Part shown: positions 9,110 through 17,888 of the stretch, piece after piece
Layout of the letters: the number at the start of each line of letters is the position of its first letter
How positions within the stretch are numbered: the first letter of the stretch is position 1
Assembly: GCF_007097265.1 (NCBI RefSeq)
Contig: NZ_VJZP01000025.1
Coordinates: 1-63,136, forward strand
Source: Flavobacterium gawalongense
GTDB lineage: Bacteria; Bacteroidota; Bacteroidia; Flavobacteriales; Flavobacteriaceae
Direction of reading: 5' to 3'
DNA: 63,136 bases
The notes under the pieces: generated by a model
The model's database searches: none
What the model was told of the DNA's origin: nothing
The model's input: only the letters and a program-made list of their open reading frames with translations
Program-made: the position numbers and the translations under genes

Positions 9110-9628
9110 ATGAAAACATTAAAATTAATCGCCGTAGGAATTATCCTTTTTGCATCTAGTGCAATACACGCACAAGTTTCAGTAAGTTTAAATATAGGTT
9201 CAGCTCCATCTTGGGGTCCTGTAGGATATGCAGAAGCAGAATATTATTATTTGCCAGATGTTGAAGCTTATTATGATGTAAGAGCAACACAATTTATTTA
9301 TTTTGGTGGAGGAAGATGGGTACGATCTAGATATTTGCCTAGACAATATAGAAATTATGACTTGTACAGCGGATACAAAGTAGTATTAAACGATTATCAT
9401 GGTTCAAGACCTTATAATAACTTTAATCATCATAAAGTAAAATATTACAGAGGATATCATGGTAGAGAACAAAGAACGATAGGTTATAATAATAACTGTA
9501 GACAATATGATAATCATAGACAATATGATAACCGTAGACAATATGATAATCATAGAGAAAATAAAGGGCGTGATCATGGAAATAAAGGGCGTGATCATGG
9601 AAATGGTCATGGAAACGACAGAGACTAA
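9110..9628 (+). CDS. Secreted Tyr-rich protein, module gene B (copy 2)
   Basis: A 172-aa paralog of the product of 7664-8146, with the same signal peptide type (ending IHAQVSV) and conserved core (WGPVGYAEAEYYYLPDVEAY, FGGGRWVRSRYLP). The tail differs: three 7-residue units RQYDNHR/RQYDNRR/RQYDNHR encoded by 21-bp tandem repeats (about 9499-9558), then two KGRDHGN units. Such repeats can change number by slippage without shifting frame. The gene is bracketed by the two MITE-like copies in direct orientation. The function is unknown. Confidence 0.8.
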   Translation: MKTLKLIAVGIILFASSAIHAQVSVSLNIGSAPSWGPVGYAEAEYYYLPDVEAYYDVRATQFIYFGGGRWVRSRYLPRQYRNYDLYSGYKVVLNDYHGSRPYNNFNHHKVKYYRGYHGREQRTIGYNNNCRQYDNHRQYDNRRQYDNHRENKGRDHGNKGRDHGNGHGNDRD

Positions 9629-9670
9629 TTACTATAAAATAATCATTACAAAAGAGAGAGCCAAAATTGG

Positions 9671-9841
9671 GAGGCTACTGAAAAAGTCCTTAAAGAATTA
9701 GATTTCATTAAAAGAGTAGAAAAATAAAATTTTCTACTCTTTTTTTTATCCTGAAAATGAAATACTTAAGCAAAACTCGAATTTTCCTTAATTGCCTTAA
9801 AATGTCTAATTACTAAAAAGAGATACTTTTTCAGTGGCCTC
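9671..9841. mobile_element. MITE-like element copy 2, nested in the terminator of gene B copy 2
   Basis: The core 9677-9835 begins ACTGAAAAAGT and ends ACTTTTTCAGT. It matches the first copy over its whole length with about five differences. It sits exactly in the loop of a long host hairpin: AGAGAGAGCCAAAATTGGGAGGC (9653-9675) pairs with the sequence at 9837-9859, which runs into a T tract, with only a G-T wobble. The uninterrupted relative of this terminator is at 8164-8203. An internal terminator-like hairpin lies about 9711-9748. Confidence 0.75.
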
Positions 9842-9961
9842 CCAATTTTGGTTCTCTCTTTTTTTTTAAATGAAATTTTTATTTTAAAGAAAACCAAAAA
9901 CATTTCAGAAAAAATTATTTAATTCCTACATTTGAAGCTATTGCAAATTAAATTTTAAAAA

Positions 9962-12493
9962 ATGCAAAAAAAACACCTACAAGCTATTACCGTATTTCTT
10001 TTTTGTTTTCAAATAACAATTGCTCAACAACCTCAAAAACTAAATTCGGTTGAAATTTATAATCAAATCCAAAAGCTTAATTTTCTAGGTTCAGTTCTTT
10101 ATATAGCCGCACACCCGGATGATGAAAACACCCGCTTAATTTCTTATTTATCAAATGAGACTAAAGCAAGAACCGGCTACTTATCTTTGACGCGCGGTGA
10201 CGGCGGACAAAATTTAATAGGTCCGCAATTGCGTGAATTATTAGGTGTAATTCGTACTCAAGAACTTATAGAAGCCAGAAAAATTGATGGTGGTGAACAA
10301 TTTTTTTCCCGTGCCAATGACTTTGGTTTTTCTAAAAATCCAACTGAAACATTAGAAATTTGGGACAAACAAAAAGTACTCTCCGATATTGTTTGGGCGA
10401 TTAGAAAATTTCAGCCTGATGTAATTATCAATCGTTTTGACCATCGTTCACTAGGAACCACACACGGTCATCATACGGCATCGGCAATGCTGAGTGTAGA
10501 AAGTTTTGATTTAACCAATAATCCAACCATTTTTTCGGAACAATTAAAATCAGTTCAGCCTTGGCAACCCAAACGCCAGTTTTTTAATACTTCATGGTGG
10601 TTTTATGGCAGCAAAGAAAAATTTGATGCCGCTGACAAATCAAATTTGATGGAGATGCAAATAGGCGCTTATTTTCCATCAATTGGAAAATCAAATCAGG
10701 AAATTGCCGCTTTAAGCCGCAGTCGTCATCAGTCGCAGGGTTTTGGAAGTACCGGAAGTCGTGGTGAGGAAACCGAATATTTAGAATTTATAAATGGCGA
10801 ACCATTAAAAAATAAATCTTCAATTTTTGAAGGAGTCGACACGAGTTGGAACCGAGTAAAAGGAGGCAAACCTATTGGAGAATTATTGGCAACAATTGCT
10901 TCGCAATTTGATCATACCAATCCTTCGGCTAGCATTCGCAATTTGGCGAAAGCCTATACCATGATGCAAGCATTGGAAGAGAAACATTGGACCACATTAA
11001 AATCGTCTGCGATAAAAGAAATTATTGCTGCTTGTTCCGGATTGTATCTGGAAGCAGTTGCCCAAAATCAGGAAGCAACTCCCGGCAGTATTGTAAAACT
11101 AAAACTTGAGGCCATAAATAGAAGTGCTATTCCGATGCAATTAATGAGCGTCACCACTTTGCCGGAACAAAAAAGCACTCCTCAAAATACAGCTTTAAAT
11201 ACTAATATTTTAAAAAACATAAACCTTGATTTACAATTGCCTAAAACCATAGAATATACACAACCGTATTGGTTAAAAGAAAAAGGCAATGAAGGAATAT
11301 ACACGGTAGATGATCAAAAAAATATTGGAATTCCTGATAGTAGTAGGGATGTAAAAGTAGTTTTTAACATCCAAATCAATGGAATTGACATTCCTTTTGA
11401 ACGAACCGTTGTCTATAAATACAATGATGGCGTAAAAGGAGAAATGTATAATTATTTAGATATTGTTCCAGAGATAACGACTAGTATTCTGGACAAAGTA
11501 GCCCTTTTTAAGGATAACAAAAATAAAACAGTAGCGGTAAAAATTAAAGCTGGAAAAGATGCCGTGAAAGGGGAATTGAAACTGGAATTACCTAATAATT
11601 GGATGGTTTCCCCAAAATTGATTCCATTTAATTTAGAAAAAAAGGGAACAGAACAAATCGTTTATTTTGAGGTAACTCCACCAAATCAACCCGATGAAGC
11701 TGTAGCCAAAAGCATTGCCGCCATTGACAATATTCGATATGATAAAGACCAAATCATCATCGATTACAATCATATTACAAAACAACAGGTATTGAAGCCG
11801 GCCGAAGCCAAATTTATCAAGCTGGATTTAAAAACCAACGGGGAAAAAATTGGCTACATTATGGGAGCTGGAGATGAGGTCCCTGAAAGCTTGACACAAA
11901 TGGGTTATAAAGTTACTCTCCTAAAAGCAGAAGAAATAACTCCCGAAAAACTAGCCAATCTTGATGTGGTTATCACTGGAGTACGAGCTTATAATACCGT
12001 ACAAGCATTGGCCAACAAACAAAGTATTCTTTTGGAATTTATAAAAGAAGGAAAAACAATGTTGGTACAATACAATACACCCGATGACATTGTTCCGGCA
12101 AATATTGCTCCGTTTCCACTCAAAATTTCACGTGACAGAGTTACTGAAGAAAATGCTGAAGTTCGATTTTTAGCGCCTAATCATCCCGTTATGAATTTAC
12201 CAAATAAAATCACTTCAAAAGATTTTGAAGGTTGGAAACAGGAACAAGGATTGTATTATCCTAAAGAGTTTGATAAAGCCTTCACTCCTATTTTATCATC
12301 AAATGATAAAGGGGAAACACCAAAGGACGGGGCTTTATTAGTCGCTCCTTACGGAAAAGGGTATTATATTTATACCGGTTTAAGTTTTTTTAGAGAATTA
12401 CCTGAAGGTGTTCCTGGAGCTTTTAGATTATTATCAAATATGATTTCGCTAAAATCAGCTGTAAAGATTCCCGCCCAAAAAATTAAGCCTTAA
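9962..12493 (+). CDS. PIG-L family deacetylase (LmbE-like), large secreted form
   Basis: An 843-aa protein with a signal peptide (about residues 1-21, ending TIAQQ). The zinc motif AHPDDE is at residues 50-55 and a later THGHHTAS (about 168-175) supplies the further His ligand. PIG-L enzymes remove N-acetyl groups from GlcNAc-type substrates. Beyond the ~300-residue catalytic domain there is a long beta-rich region and a C-terminal GATase-like domain (about 640-820), as in large Bacteroidota PIG-L proteins of sugar uptake loci. A -7 element TACATTTG is at 9927-9934. A micro-ORF and a symporter follow closely on the same strand, suggesting deacetylation and uptake work together. Confidence 0.88.
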   Translation: MQKKHLQAITVFLFCFQITIAQQPQKLNSVEIYNQIQKLNFLGSVLYIAAHPDDENTRLISYLSNETKARTGYLSLTRGDGGQNLIGPQLRELLGVIRTQELIEARKIDGGEQFFSRANDFGFSKNPTETLEIWDKQKVLSDIVWAIRKFQPDVIINRFDHRSLGTTHGHHTASAMLSVESFDLTNNPTIFSEQLKSVQPWQPKRQFFNTSWWFYGSKEKFDAADKSNLMEMQIGAYFPSIGKSNQEIAALSRSRHQSQGFGSTGSRGEETEYLEFINGEPLKNKSSIFEGVDTSWNRVKGGKPIGELLATIASQFDHTNPSASIRNLAKAYTMMQALEEKHWTTLKSSAIKEIIAACSGLYLEAVAQNQEATPGSIVKLKLEAINRSAIPMQLMSVTTLPEQKSTPQNTALNTNILKNINLDLQLPKTIEYTQPYWLKEKGNEGIYTVDDQKNIGIPDSSRDVKVVFNIQINGIDIPFERTVVYKYNDGVKGEMYNYLDIVPEITTSILDKVALFKDNKNKTVAVKIKAGKDAVKGELKLELPNNWMVSPKLIPFNLEKKGTEQIVYFEVTPPNQPDEAVAKSIAAIDNIRYDKDQIIIDYNHITKQQVLKPAEAKFIKLDLKTNGEKIGYIMGAGDEVPESLTQMGYKVTLLKAEEITPEKLANLDVVITGVRAYNTVQALANKQSILLEFIKEGKTMLVQYNTPDDIVPANIAPFPLKISRDRVTEENAEVRFLAPNHPVMNLPNKITSKDFEGWKQEQGLYYPKEFDKAFTPILSSNDKGETPKDGALLVAPYGKGYYIYTGLSFFRELPEGVPGAFRLLSNMISLKSAVKIPAQKIKP

Positions 12494-12504
12494 AAAAATC
12501 AAAA

Positions 12505-12612
12505 ATGGAAACAAAAAAAATAAAAACCTGGAAGAAAAACTACACTTGGGTCCTTGTAGCCAATGCCATTTATATTTTGATTTTTTATCTAATAATGGAA
12601 TTATACTCTTAA
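12505..12612 (+). CDS. 35-aa single-helix membrane micro-protein upstream of the symporter
   Basis: ATG to TAA gives 35 residues: a very basic N-terminus (METKKIKTWKKNYTW), then one hydrophobic helix (VLVANAIYILIFYLIM) and a short ELYS tail. It starts 12 nt after the PIG-L stop and ends 3 nt before the symporter ATG, so it is tightly packed between two cotranscribed genes. Small accessory membrane proteins are known next to several solute:sodium symporters (the YjcH-ActP and YhdT-PanF pairs). This is much smaller and I do not recognise its family. The role as a symporter subunit is inferred from context. Confidence 0.65.
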   Translation: METKKIKTWKKNYTWVLVANAIYILIFYLIMELYS

Positions 12613-12615
12613 ATT

Positions 12616-14334
12616 ATGCAACTATTCGATTGGGTCATACTTATAGTCACTTTACTATTTATTGTAATTTATGGAGCCTGGAAAACCAGAGGAAGTAAAA
12701 ATGTAGAAGATTTTATTCTTGGTGGTAACGAAACGCCTTGGTATGTGGTTGGACTTTCGGTAATGGCCACACAAGCCAGTGCCATTACTTTTCTTTCTAC
12801 TCCCGGACAAGCGTATCATGACGGAATGGGGTTTGTACAGTTCTACTTTGGATTACCCATTGCCATGGTGGTAATTTGTGTAACTTTTATCCCTTTATAC
12901 CACAGATACAAAGTATACACTGCTTATGAATACCTCGAAAAAAGGTTTGATTTACAGACACGTTCACTTGCTGCCATACTTTTCCTGTTTCAAAGAGGTT
13001 TAGGAACAGGTCTTACCATTTATGCTCCGGCTATTATTTTGTCAGCAATATTGGGTTGGAACCTCAACATTATGAATATTATAATAGGTGTTTTGGTAAT
13101 TATTTATACGTTTTCCGGTGGAACAAAAGCAGTAAACGTGACTCAAAAACAACAAATGTTTGTAATCATGTCAGGAATGTTAATCACGTTTTTTCTCCTA
13201 TTACATTATTTACCAAATGATATGACTTTTACTAATGCTTTGCATATTGCCGGGGCAAATGATAAAATGAATATTGTTAATTTTTCAACTGATCCAGAGG
13301 AAAAATACACTTTTTGGAGTGGAATCACGGGAGGTTTTTTCCTGGCGCTGGCTTATTTTGGTACGGATCAATCGCAAGTAGGACGCTATTTATCTGGGAA
13401 ATCTGTTCGGGAAAGCCAAATGGGATTGATAATGAATGGTCTTTTAAAAGTGCCAATGCAATTTTTCATTTTGCTAACGGGAGTTATGGTTTTTGTTTTT
13501 TTCCAATTCAATCCAGTTCCTTTAAATTTTAATCCCAACAATAAAATAGCCATTGAGAAATCACAATTCAAAGAAGAATATCATGTTTTAGAAAAAAAAC
13601 TGGATGCTTTATCCGAAGATAAAAAAGTGATTAATCTATTGTACATCGATCAGCTCAATCAGGATTATGATAATCCAATTCTTCGAAAAGAATTAATTGC
13701 ATTATCCAACAAAGAAAAAGATTTGAGAGATCGAGCTAAAGAAATTATCCTAAAAGCCGATAGTAACAGCGAAACGAACGATAAAGATTATGTTTTTTTT
13801 CATTTTATCCTGAATTATTTACCCAAAGGACTCATTGGTTTATTACTTGCTGTAATTATTTCTGCGGCTATGTCGTCTACTGCTTCAGGACTGAATGCTT
13901 TGGCTTCTACAACAGCAATTGATATTTACAAACGCAATCTGAAAGAAGAAAAATCAGAAAAACATTATCTCAATGCCACGAAATTTTTCACACTCATATG
14001 GGGAATAATAGCTATTCTTTTTGCTTCTATTGGCACGCTATTCGAAAATTTAATCCAATTGGTAAATATCATAGGATCAATTTTCTATGGAACTGTTTTG
14101 GGAATTTTCTTGGTTGGTTTTTATATCAAACAAGTTCATGGCAAAGCCATTTTTAGCAGCGCAATAATAAGCCAATTAACCATTTTTATAATCTATTATT
14201 TTGCCATTTATATTTACCCAAGCGGAGAAGAAAAACTGGGTTATTTATGGCTCAATTTCATTGGAGCTTTGTTAACCATTGTAATTTCGTTGCTGTTGCA
14301 ATGGACGATTTTCAGAAAACAAAAGGCTAACTAA
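12616..14334 (+). CDS. Sodium:solute symporter (SSS family)
   Basis: A 572-aa polytopic transporter with about 13 membrane helices. The SSS hallmarks are present: GSKNVEDFILGGNETPW (about residues 26-42), SVMATQASAITFLSTPGQAY (~50-69), YFGTDQSQVGRYLSGKS (~249-265) and AMSSTASGLNALAS (~420-433). An unusual hydrophilic insertion rich in Lys and Glu (about 315-390) lies between helices. It probably imports a sugar or sugar acid with Na+, given the upstream deacetylase. It ends before a strong bidirectional terminator. Confidence 0.9.
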   Translation: MQLFDWVILIVTLLFIVIYGAWKTRGSKNVEDFILGGNETPWYVVGLSVMATQASAITFLSTPGQAYHDGMGFVQFYFGLPIAMVVICVTFIPLYHRYKVYTAYEYLEKRFDLQTRSLAAILFLFQRGLGTGLTIYAPAIILSAILGWNLNIMNIIIGVLVIIYTFSGGTKAVNVTQKQQMFVIMSGMLITFFLLLHYLPNDMTFTNALHIAGANDKMNIVNFSTDPEEKYTFWSGITGGFFLALAYFGTDQSQVGRYLSGKSVRESQMGLIMNGLLKVPMQFFILLTGVMVFVFFQFNPVPLNFNPNNKIAIEKSQFKEEYHVLEKKLDALSEDKKVINLLYIDQLNQDYDNPILRKELIALSNKEKDLRDRAKEIILKADSNSETNDKDYVFFHFILNYLPKGLIGLLLAVIISAAMSSTASGLNALASTTAIDIYKRNLKEEKSEKHYLNATKFFTLIWGIIAILFASIGTLFENLIQLVNIIGSIFYGTVLGIFLVGFYIKQVHGKAIFSSAIISQLTIFIIYYFAIYIYPSGEEKLGYLWLNFIGALLTIVISLLLQWTIFRKQKAN

Positions 14335-14353
14335 TTTTAGGAAAAGGCACATC

Positions 14354-14394
14354 AAAAAAAATCCCGTCTCGATTATCGAGACGGGATTTTTTTG
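14354..14394. terminator. Bidirectional intrinsic terminator
   Basis: AAAAAAATCCCGTCTCGAT followed by ATCGAGACGGGATTTTTTT: a stem of about 13 bp with A and T tracts on both sides. It serves the symporter (+) and the DUF2911 gene (-), which converge here. Confidence 0.92.
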
Positions 14395-14413
14395 TGAGAA
14401 ACAGTTCGAATAA

Positions 14414-15259
14414 TTAATTCTTACTCCACTCTGCTATACTTTCTTTATTCATTTTTACATAGTCTTGGTTTTTGGCAGCCTCTGCTGCTGTAAGTGATAA
14501 TTTTGCTGTCTCAATAGCGCCTTTTTTATCCCCAAGCTTAGCTTGTATTAATGATTTTAATCTGCTATACCAAAATGGTTTTTCTGTACTCATATCCAAA
14601 GCTTTGTTTACATAAACCAATGCTTTTGCATTATCGCCATTCGACTGATATAAAAATTGTGCTGCAGAAAAATAATCTCCGGCAGTTGGACCAGCTAATG
14701 CTTTCTCAATGTTGGCAGTTGCTTTTTTCTGTGTAGGTACTTCAAATTTTAAAGCTGCATAAGAATTCTCCCAATATATTTCTAAAAAAGCAAAATTATT
14801 ATCTAAACCACTTATTCCTATAGTAAATGTTTCTACACTTTTAGTTAAAGTTTCTGGCTTAACAGTAGCTCTAAGTGCTACATTTTCTTCTTTCCATTCT
14901 TCTGGATTACCCCAGTTATCAGTGGTAGAATAAAATATTATTTCCCAACTTTCAATTTTCGGAATTGTATACAAAGCGTATTTTCCTTTTTTCAAGGTTT
15001 TACCATCAATAACGACATCATCACTAAATGAAATTGTCGTGTTTTCATTAGCTCCTGTTCTCCATACTTTTCCAAAAGGAACCAAATTACCAAAAACAGC
15101 TCTTCCTCTGGCACTAGGTCTGGAATAATTAATTTCTACATCTGTCAAACCAACCGCTTGAATAATTGTAGCTTTCGGACTTGATTGAGGAGTCTTTACT
15201 TGTGCCTCCATGGCAAAATTTGCAATAATGATAGCTAATGCAATGAGTATTTTTTTCAT
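14414..15259 (-). CDS. Secreted DUF2911 domain protein
   Basis: A 281-aa protein with a signal peptide (MKKILIALAIIIANFAMEAQ). The DUF2911 domain occupies about residues 25-165, with YSRPSARGR, VWRTGANENT and GKYALYTIP. A helical, TPR-like C-terminal part follows (about 180-275, ALVYVNKALDM). I chose the second ATG (15259) rather than the one at 15283 because it begins the signal peptide cleanly. The family is common in Bacteroidota and its biochemical role is unknown. Confidence 0.88.
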   Translation of the reverse strand: MKKILIALAIIIANFAMEAQVKTPQSSPKATIIQAVGLTDVEINYSRPSARGRAVFGNLVPFGKVWRTGANENTTISFSDDVVIDGKTLKKGKYALYTIPKIESWEIIFYSTTDNWGNPEEWKEENVALRATVKPETLTKSVETFTIGISGLDNNFAFLEIYWENSYAALKFEVPTQKKATANIEKALAGPTAGDYFSAAQFLYQSNGDNAKALVYVNKALDMSTEKPFWYSRLKSLIQAKLGDKKGAIETAKLSLTAAEAAKNQDYVKMNKESIAEWSKN

Positions 15260-15310
15260 ATTATAAGTTTTTATCTTTTTCAAATTTACAAATTCAGTTA
15301 TTCCTAAATG

Positions 15311-15985
15311 TTAATTATTCCTTAATTTAGAATCCATATGCTGCACTTCATTAAAACCTAATTCATTGAAATGATTGATTACTACGTCTGCTTCCGATAA
15401 ATCTTGATCTTTTGAATGAATACTATTATAACCCACGCAAAAAATCCCGGCAGCTTTTGAAGCTCTAATTCCGTTAGTACTGTCTTCAATTACAATACAG
15501 TTTTCTTTTGGAGCAACCGATAATGAAGCAGCATGCTCAAAAATGGCAGGATGTGGTTTTGATTTAGGAAAATCTTCGCCACTCACAACATGAGTGAAAT
15601 ATTCATGCAGCTTAAAGCGACGAAAAACACGCTCAATAGTAACTTTTGAAGCTGAGGAAGCCAAAATCAATTGGATTCCGTTTTCGTGTAATTCTTTGAT
15701 TAATTTTTCAACACCTTCTAATAATTCCAAATCTTCTTTGCTATCAAAAGCATCATTGAAAATAGATCTTTTTCGTAGAATTAAATCCTCCACATCTTGT
15801 TCAAGGTCAAATATTCCTTTCAATTTCTGGAATATATTTCGAGTAGAATTTCCTGTAAATGAAGTATACATTTCCTCAGTAACAGCAATATTCAATTCAT
15901 CAAATTGTTTGAAATAGGCATAACGGTGTACTGGTTCTGTGTCGACAATTACACCATCCATGTCGAAAATTACTGTTTGTATCAT
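15311..15985 (-). CDS. HAD-superfamily phosphatase (beta-phosphoglucomutase-like)
   Basis: A 224-aa protein with the HAD nucleophile DMDG at residues 8-11, then LILASSASK (motif II Ser, about 105-113), a conserved Lys in FPKSKPHP, and the acidic motif VIEDSTNGIRAS (about 168-179). The helical cap between residues 15 and 90 fits the beta-phosphoglucomutase/phosphoglycolate phosphatase subgroup. The substrate is not predictable. It lies 52 nt upstream (in transcription order) of the DUF2911 gene. Confidence 0.88.
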   Translation of the reverse strand: MIQTVIFDMDGVIVDTEPVHRYAYFKQFDELNIAVTEEMYTSFTGNSTRNIFQKLKGIFDLEQDVEDLILRKRSIFNDAFDSKEDLELLEGVEKLIKELHENGIQLILASSASKVTIERVFRRFKLHEYFTHVVSGEDFPKSKPHPAIFEHAASLSVAPKENCIVIEDSTNGIRASKAAGIFCVGYNSIHSKDQDLSEADVVINHFNELGFNEVQHMDSKLRNN

Positions 15986-16454
15986 TTTTTTAGATTATTA
16001 GATTCTTTAGTTTATAAGTATTAATTTCTGGGACTGAGACTGAGATTTAAAAAAACCTTTCAACTGAGTTCGATTATTATTTTAGATGTAATCATACAGT
16101 AATTAGTATCGGCTAATTATAGATCGAACTCAGGTTATTAAGTAAGCACTTTCAACCGTCACTTCGAGGCTTAATTTTTTTACAAAAAAAGCAATATAAA
16201 ATGACGTATTATTCTTGCATGTTAATTTTGTTAAATTATTTATTTTCAATACATTAAATAAAAACGTCAATGGTAGTGATTTTGAACATTAATGCGATAG
16301 CTTTAATGTTTAAAATTGTATCGAGAAGTCTTCAAAACGTAAGGGTTCTCGATACTTCGTAAAAATTTTCTATCGCAAATTATTACTCAACTCGAACTGA
16401 CGAATCCTTAACCTTAATGACATTAGGCTCGAGATGACAACTGAACACTGAACA
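15986..16454. other. Gene-free interval with dispersed repeat fragments
   Basis: No credible ORF on either strand. Repeat-like fragments are visible: GTCACTTCGAGG near 16156, a hairpin TATCGAGAAG ... GGTTCTCGATA near 16320-16350, CTCGAACTGACGAA near 16390, and CTGAACACTGAACACT near 16441. The same TCGAGAA/TTCTCGATAC and GTCAGTTCGAGT units recur at 52690-52810 and 57505-57580. I read this as decayed dispersed repeat sequence. Confidence 0.6.
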
Positions 16455-17168
16455 CTATTTCTTAAGTAAATATCGAATCACGGTTTCCGCAGCATATAAA
16501 CCAAATAATCCCGGCATATAGCTATTAGTTCCGTAAAACGATTTTTTGAAATTGGAACCATCGGTCATTTTTAAACTGCTTTCATCTTGAATTTCAGAAG
16601 AAAATACCACTTTCAATTTGTCAATTTTCACTTCTTTTAATCTTCTTCTGATTGTTTTTGCAAAAAAACAATTGACCGTATTGGTAATATCCGTCACCTT
16701 TACTTTAGAAGCTTCCATCTTACCGCCAGCACCCATGCTGCTTATAATTTTCACTCTTTTTCTTTTGGCTGCGATAATCAAATTCAATTTTGGAGTCACG
16801 CTGTCAATACAATCCAAAACATAATCAAATTCCTCCGAAACTATCTCAAAAGCACGCTCTGGCGAAAGAAACTCCTGTATGCGTGTCAATTTCAATTCTG
16901 GATTAATATCCATTAATCGGTCACCTACAACAGTAACTTTTGGTTGCCCCACAGAAGAATGCAAAGCAGGTAATTGTCGGTTTATATTCGTAATATCAAC
17001 CACGTCTCCATCTACAATTGTCATTTTCCCCACTCCTGCTCTCGCCAAAAATTCGGCTGCAAAAGACCCCACACCACCAAGTCCTACGACTAATACATTT
17101 GCATTTTTCAATTTATTTAAACCTTCTTTTTTAAATAAAAGTTCGGCTCTTTCTGTCCACTCTGCCAT
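16455..17168 (-). CDS. tcdA: tRNA threonylcarbamoyladenosine dehydratase (ThiF/E1-like)
   Basis: A 237-aa E1-like enzyme. The nucleotide-binding motif GLGGVGSFAAE is at about residues 29-39, followed by DGDVVDITNINRQ with its ATP-contacting Asp, Asn and Arg residues. The length and the C-terminal GLFGLYAAE fit TcdA/CsdL, which cyclises t6A37 to ct6A37 on ANN-decoding tRNAs using ATP. It is divergent enough from ThiF/MoeB (no zinc Cys pairs) to prefer TcdA. It is transcribed downstream of the TatD and DUF1684 genes, 66 nt apart. Confidence 0.9.
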   Translation of the reverse strand: MAEWTERAELLFKKEGLNKLKNANVLVVGLGGVGSFAAEFLARAGVGKMTIVDGDVVDITNINRQLPALHSSVGQPKVTVVGDRLMDINPELKLTRIQEFLSPERAFEIVSEEFDYVLDCIDSVTPKLNLIIAAKRKRVKIISSMGAGGKMEASKVKVTDITNTVNCFFAKTIRRRLKEVKIDKLKVVFSSEIQDESSLKMTDGSNFKKSFYGTNSYMPGLFGLYAAETVIRYLLKK

Positions 17169-17234
17169 TTTTTTTTGTTTAAAGTTTAATGTTTAAAGCG
17201 CTATAACTTCAACATTCAAAATCTGTTTTTATGT

Positions 17235-17888
17235 TTAAAATTTAATTTTAAAAACATTTGCAAAATTACTATTCACTTGTTTCTGAATTTCTTCTACCGA
17301 AATTCCTTTGTATTTTGCTGCCAAAGCATAAACGGTTGCCAAACTTTCTTCTGCAGTATCCGTTTCCAAGAAAAATCGATCATCCGGCATGCTTTTAAAA
17401 ACTGTTTCCAGCTCTGGATTTTGTAATAAATATTTTCCAAACGAAATATAAAATCCATTATCCAATAACTGTTTCGCTAACTGTTCACTTTTGGAAAACC
17501 CATGAATTAGTATTGGAACCGTAATATTTAATTTTTTTGTAATTTCAATTAATTCCTGAAAAGCAGCTACACAATGAATCACGACTGGTTTTTGATATTT
17601 CTGTGCCAAAAACAATTGCTTTTCGAATACTAGCTGTTGCAATTCCATCGGAATTACTATTCGTTTGTCCAGTCCACATTCGCCCACAGCAAGACAACCT
17701 GATTCTTGCAATTGGCGCTCGATTATCGCAAAATCAGATTCCAATCGGTCTTCAACAATAAACCAAGGATGAATTCCTATGGAATAAAATGGAATCGTTG
17801 CATCAAATTCCCATGGATACTGATTGACTAACTCCAACAAATCAGGTTGATTTGTAAATTTATGTGTATGTAAATTAAAGAACTGCAT
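17235..17888 (-). CDS. TatD-family metal-dependent hydrolase
   Basis: A 217-aa amidohydrolase-fold protein, shorter than the usual ~255 aa. It begins FFNLHTHKF (first metal His pair), and carries AVGECGLDKR (about residues 72-81, Glu ligand), VIHCVAA (~104-110), ILIHGFSK (~133-140) and the late LETDTAEE (~179-186, catalytic Asp). TatD proteins act as DNA exonucleases or deacylases. The start codon overlaps the stop of the DUF1684 gene by one base (TAATG), indicating translational coupling. Confidence 0.87.
   Translation of the reverse strand: MQFFNLHTHKFTNQPDLLELVNQYPWEFDATIPFYSIGIHPWFIVEDRLESDFAIIERQLQESGCLAVGECGLDKRIVIPMELQQLVFEKQLFLAQKYQKPVVIHCVAAFQELIEITKKLNITVPILIHGFSKSEQLAKQLLDNGFYISFGKYLLQNPELETVFKSMPDDRFFLETDTAEESLATVYALAAKYKGISVEEIQKQVNSNFANVFKIKF

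Noticed and set aside
9499..9600. CRISPR-like array of 21-bp repeats
   Set aside because: The units lie in frame within gene B and code for RQYDNHR and KGRDHGN; no spacers of constant length.
9404..9701. Overlapping ORFs on both strands within gene B copy 2
   Set aside because: Their Ile/Met-rich products come from out-of-frame reading of the repeated tail.
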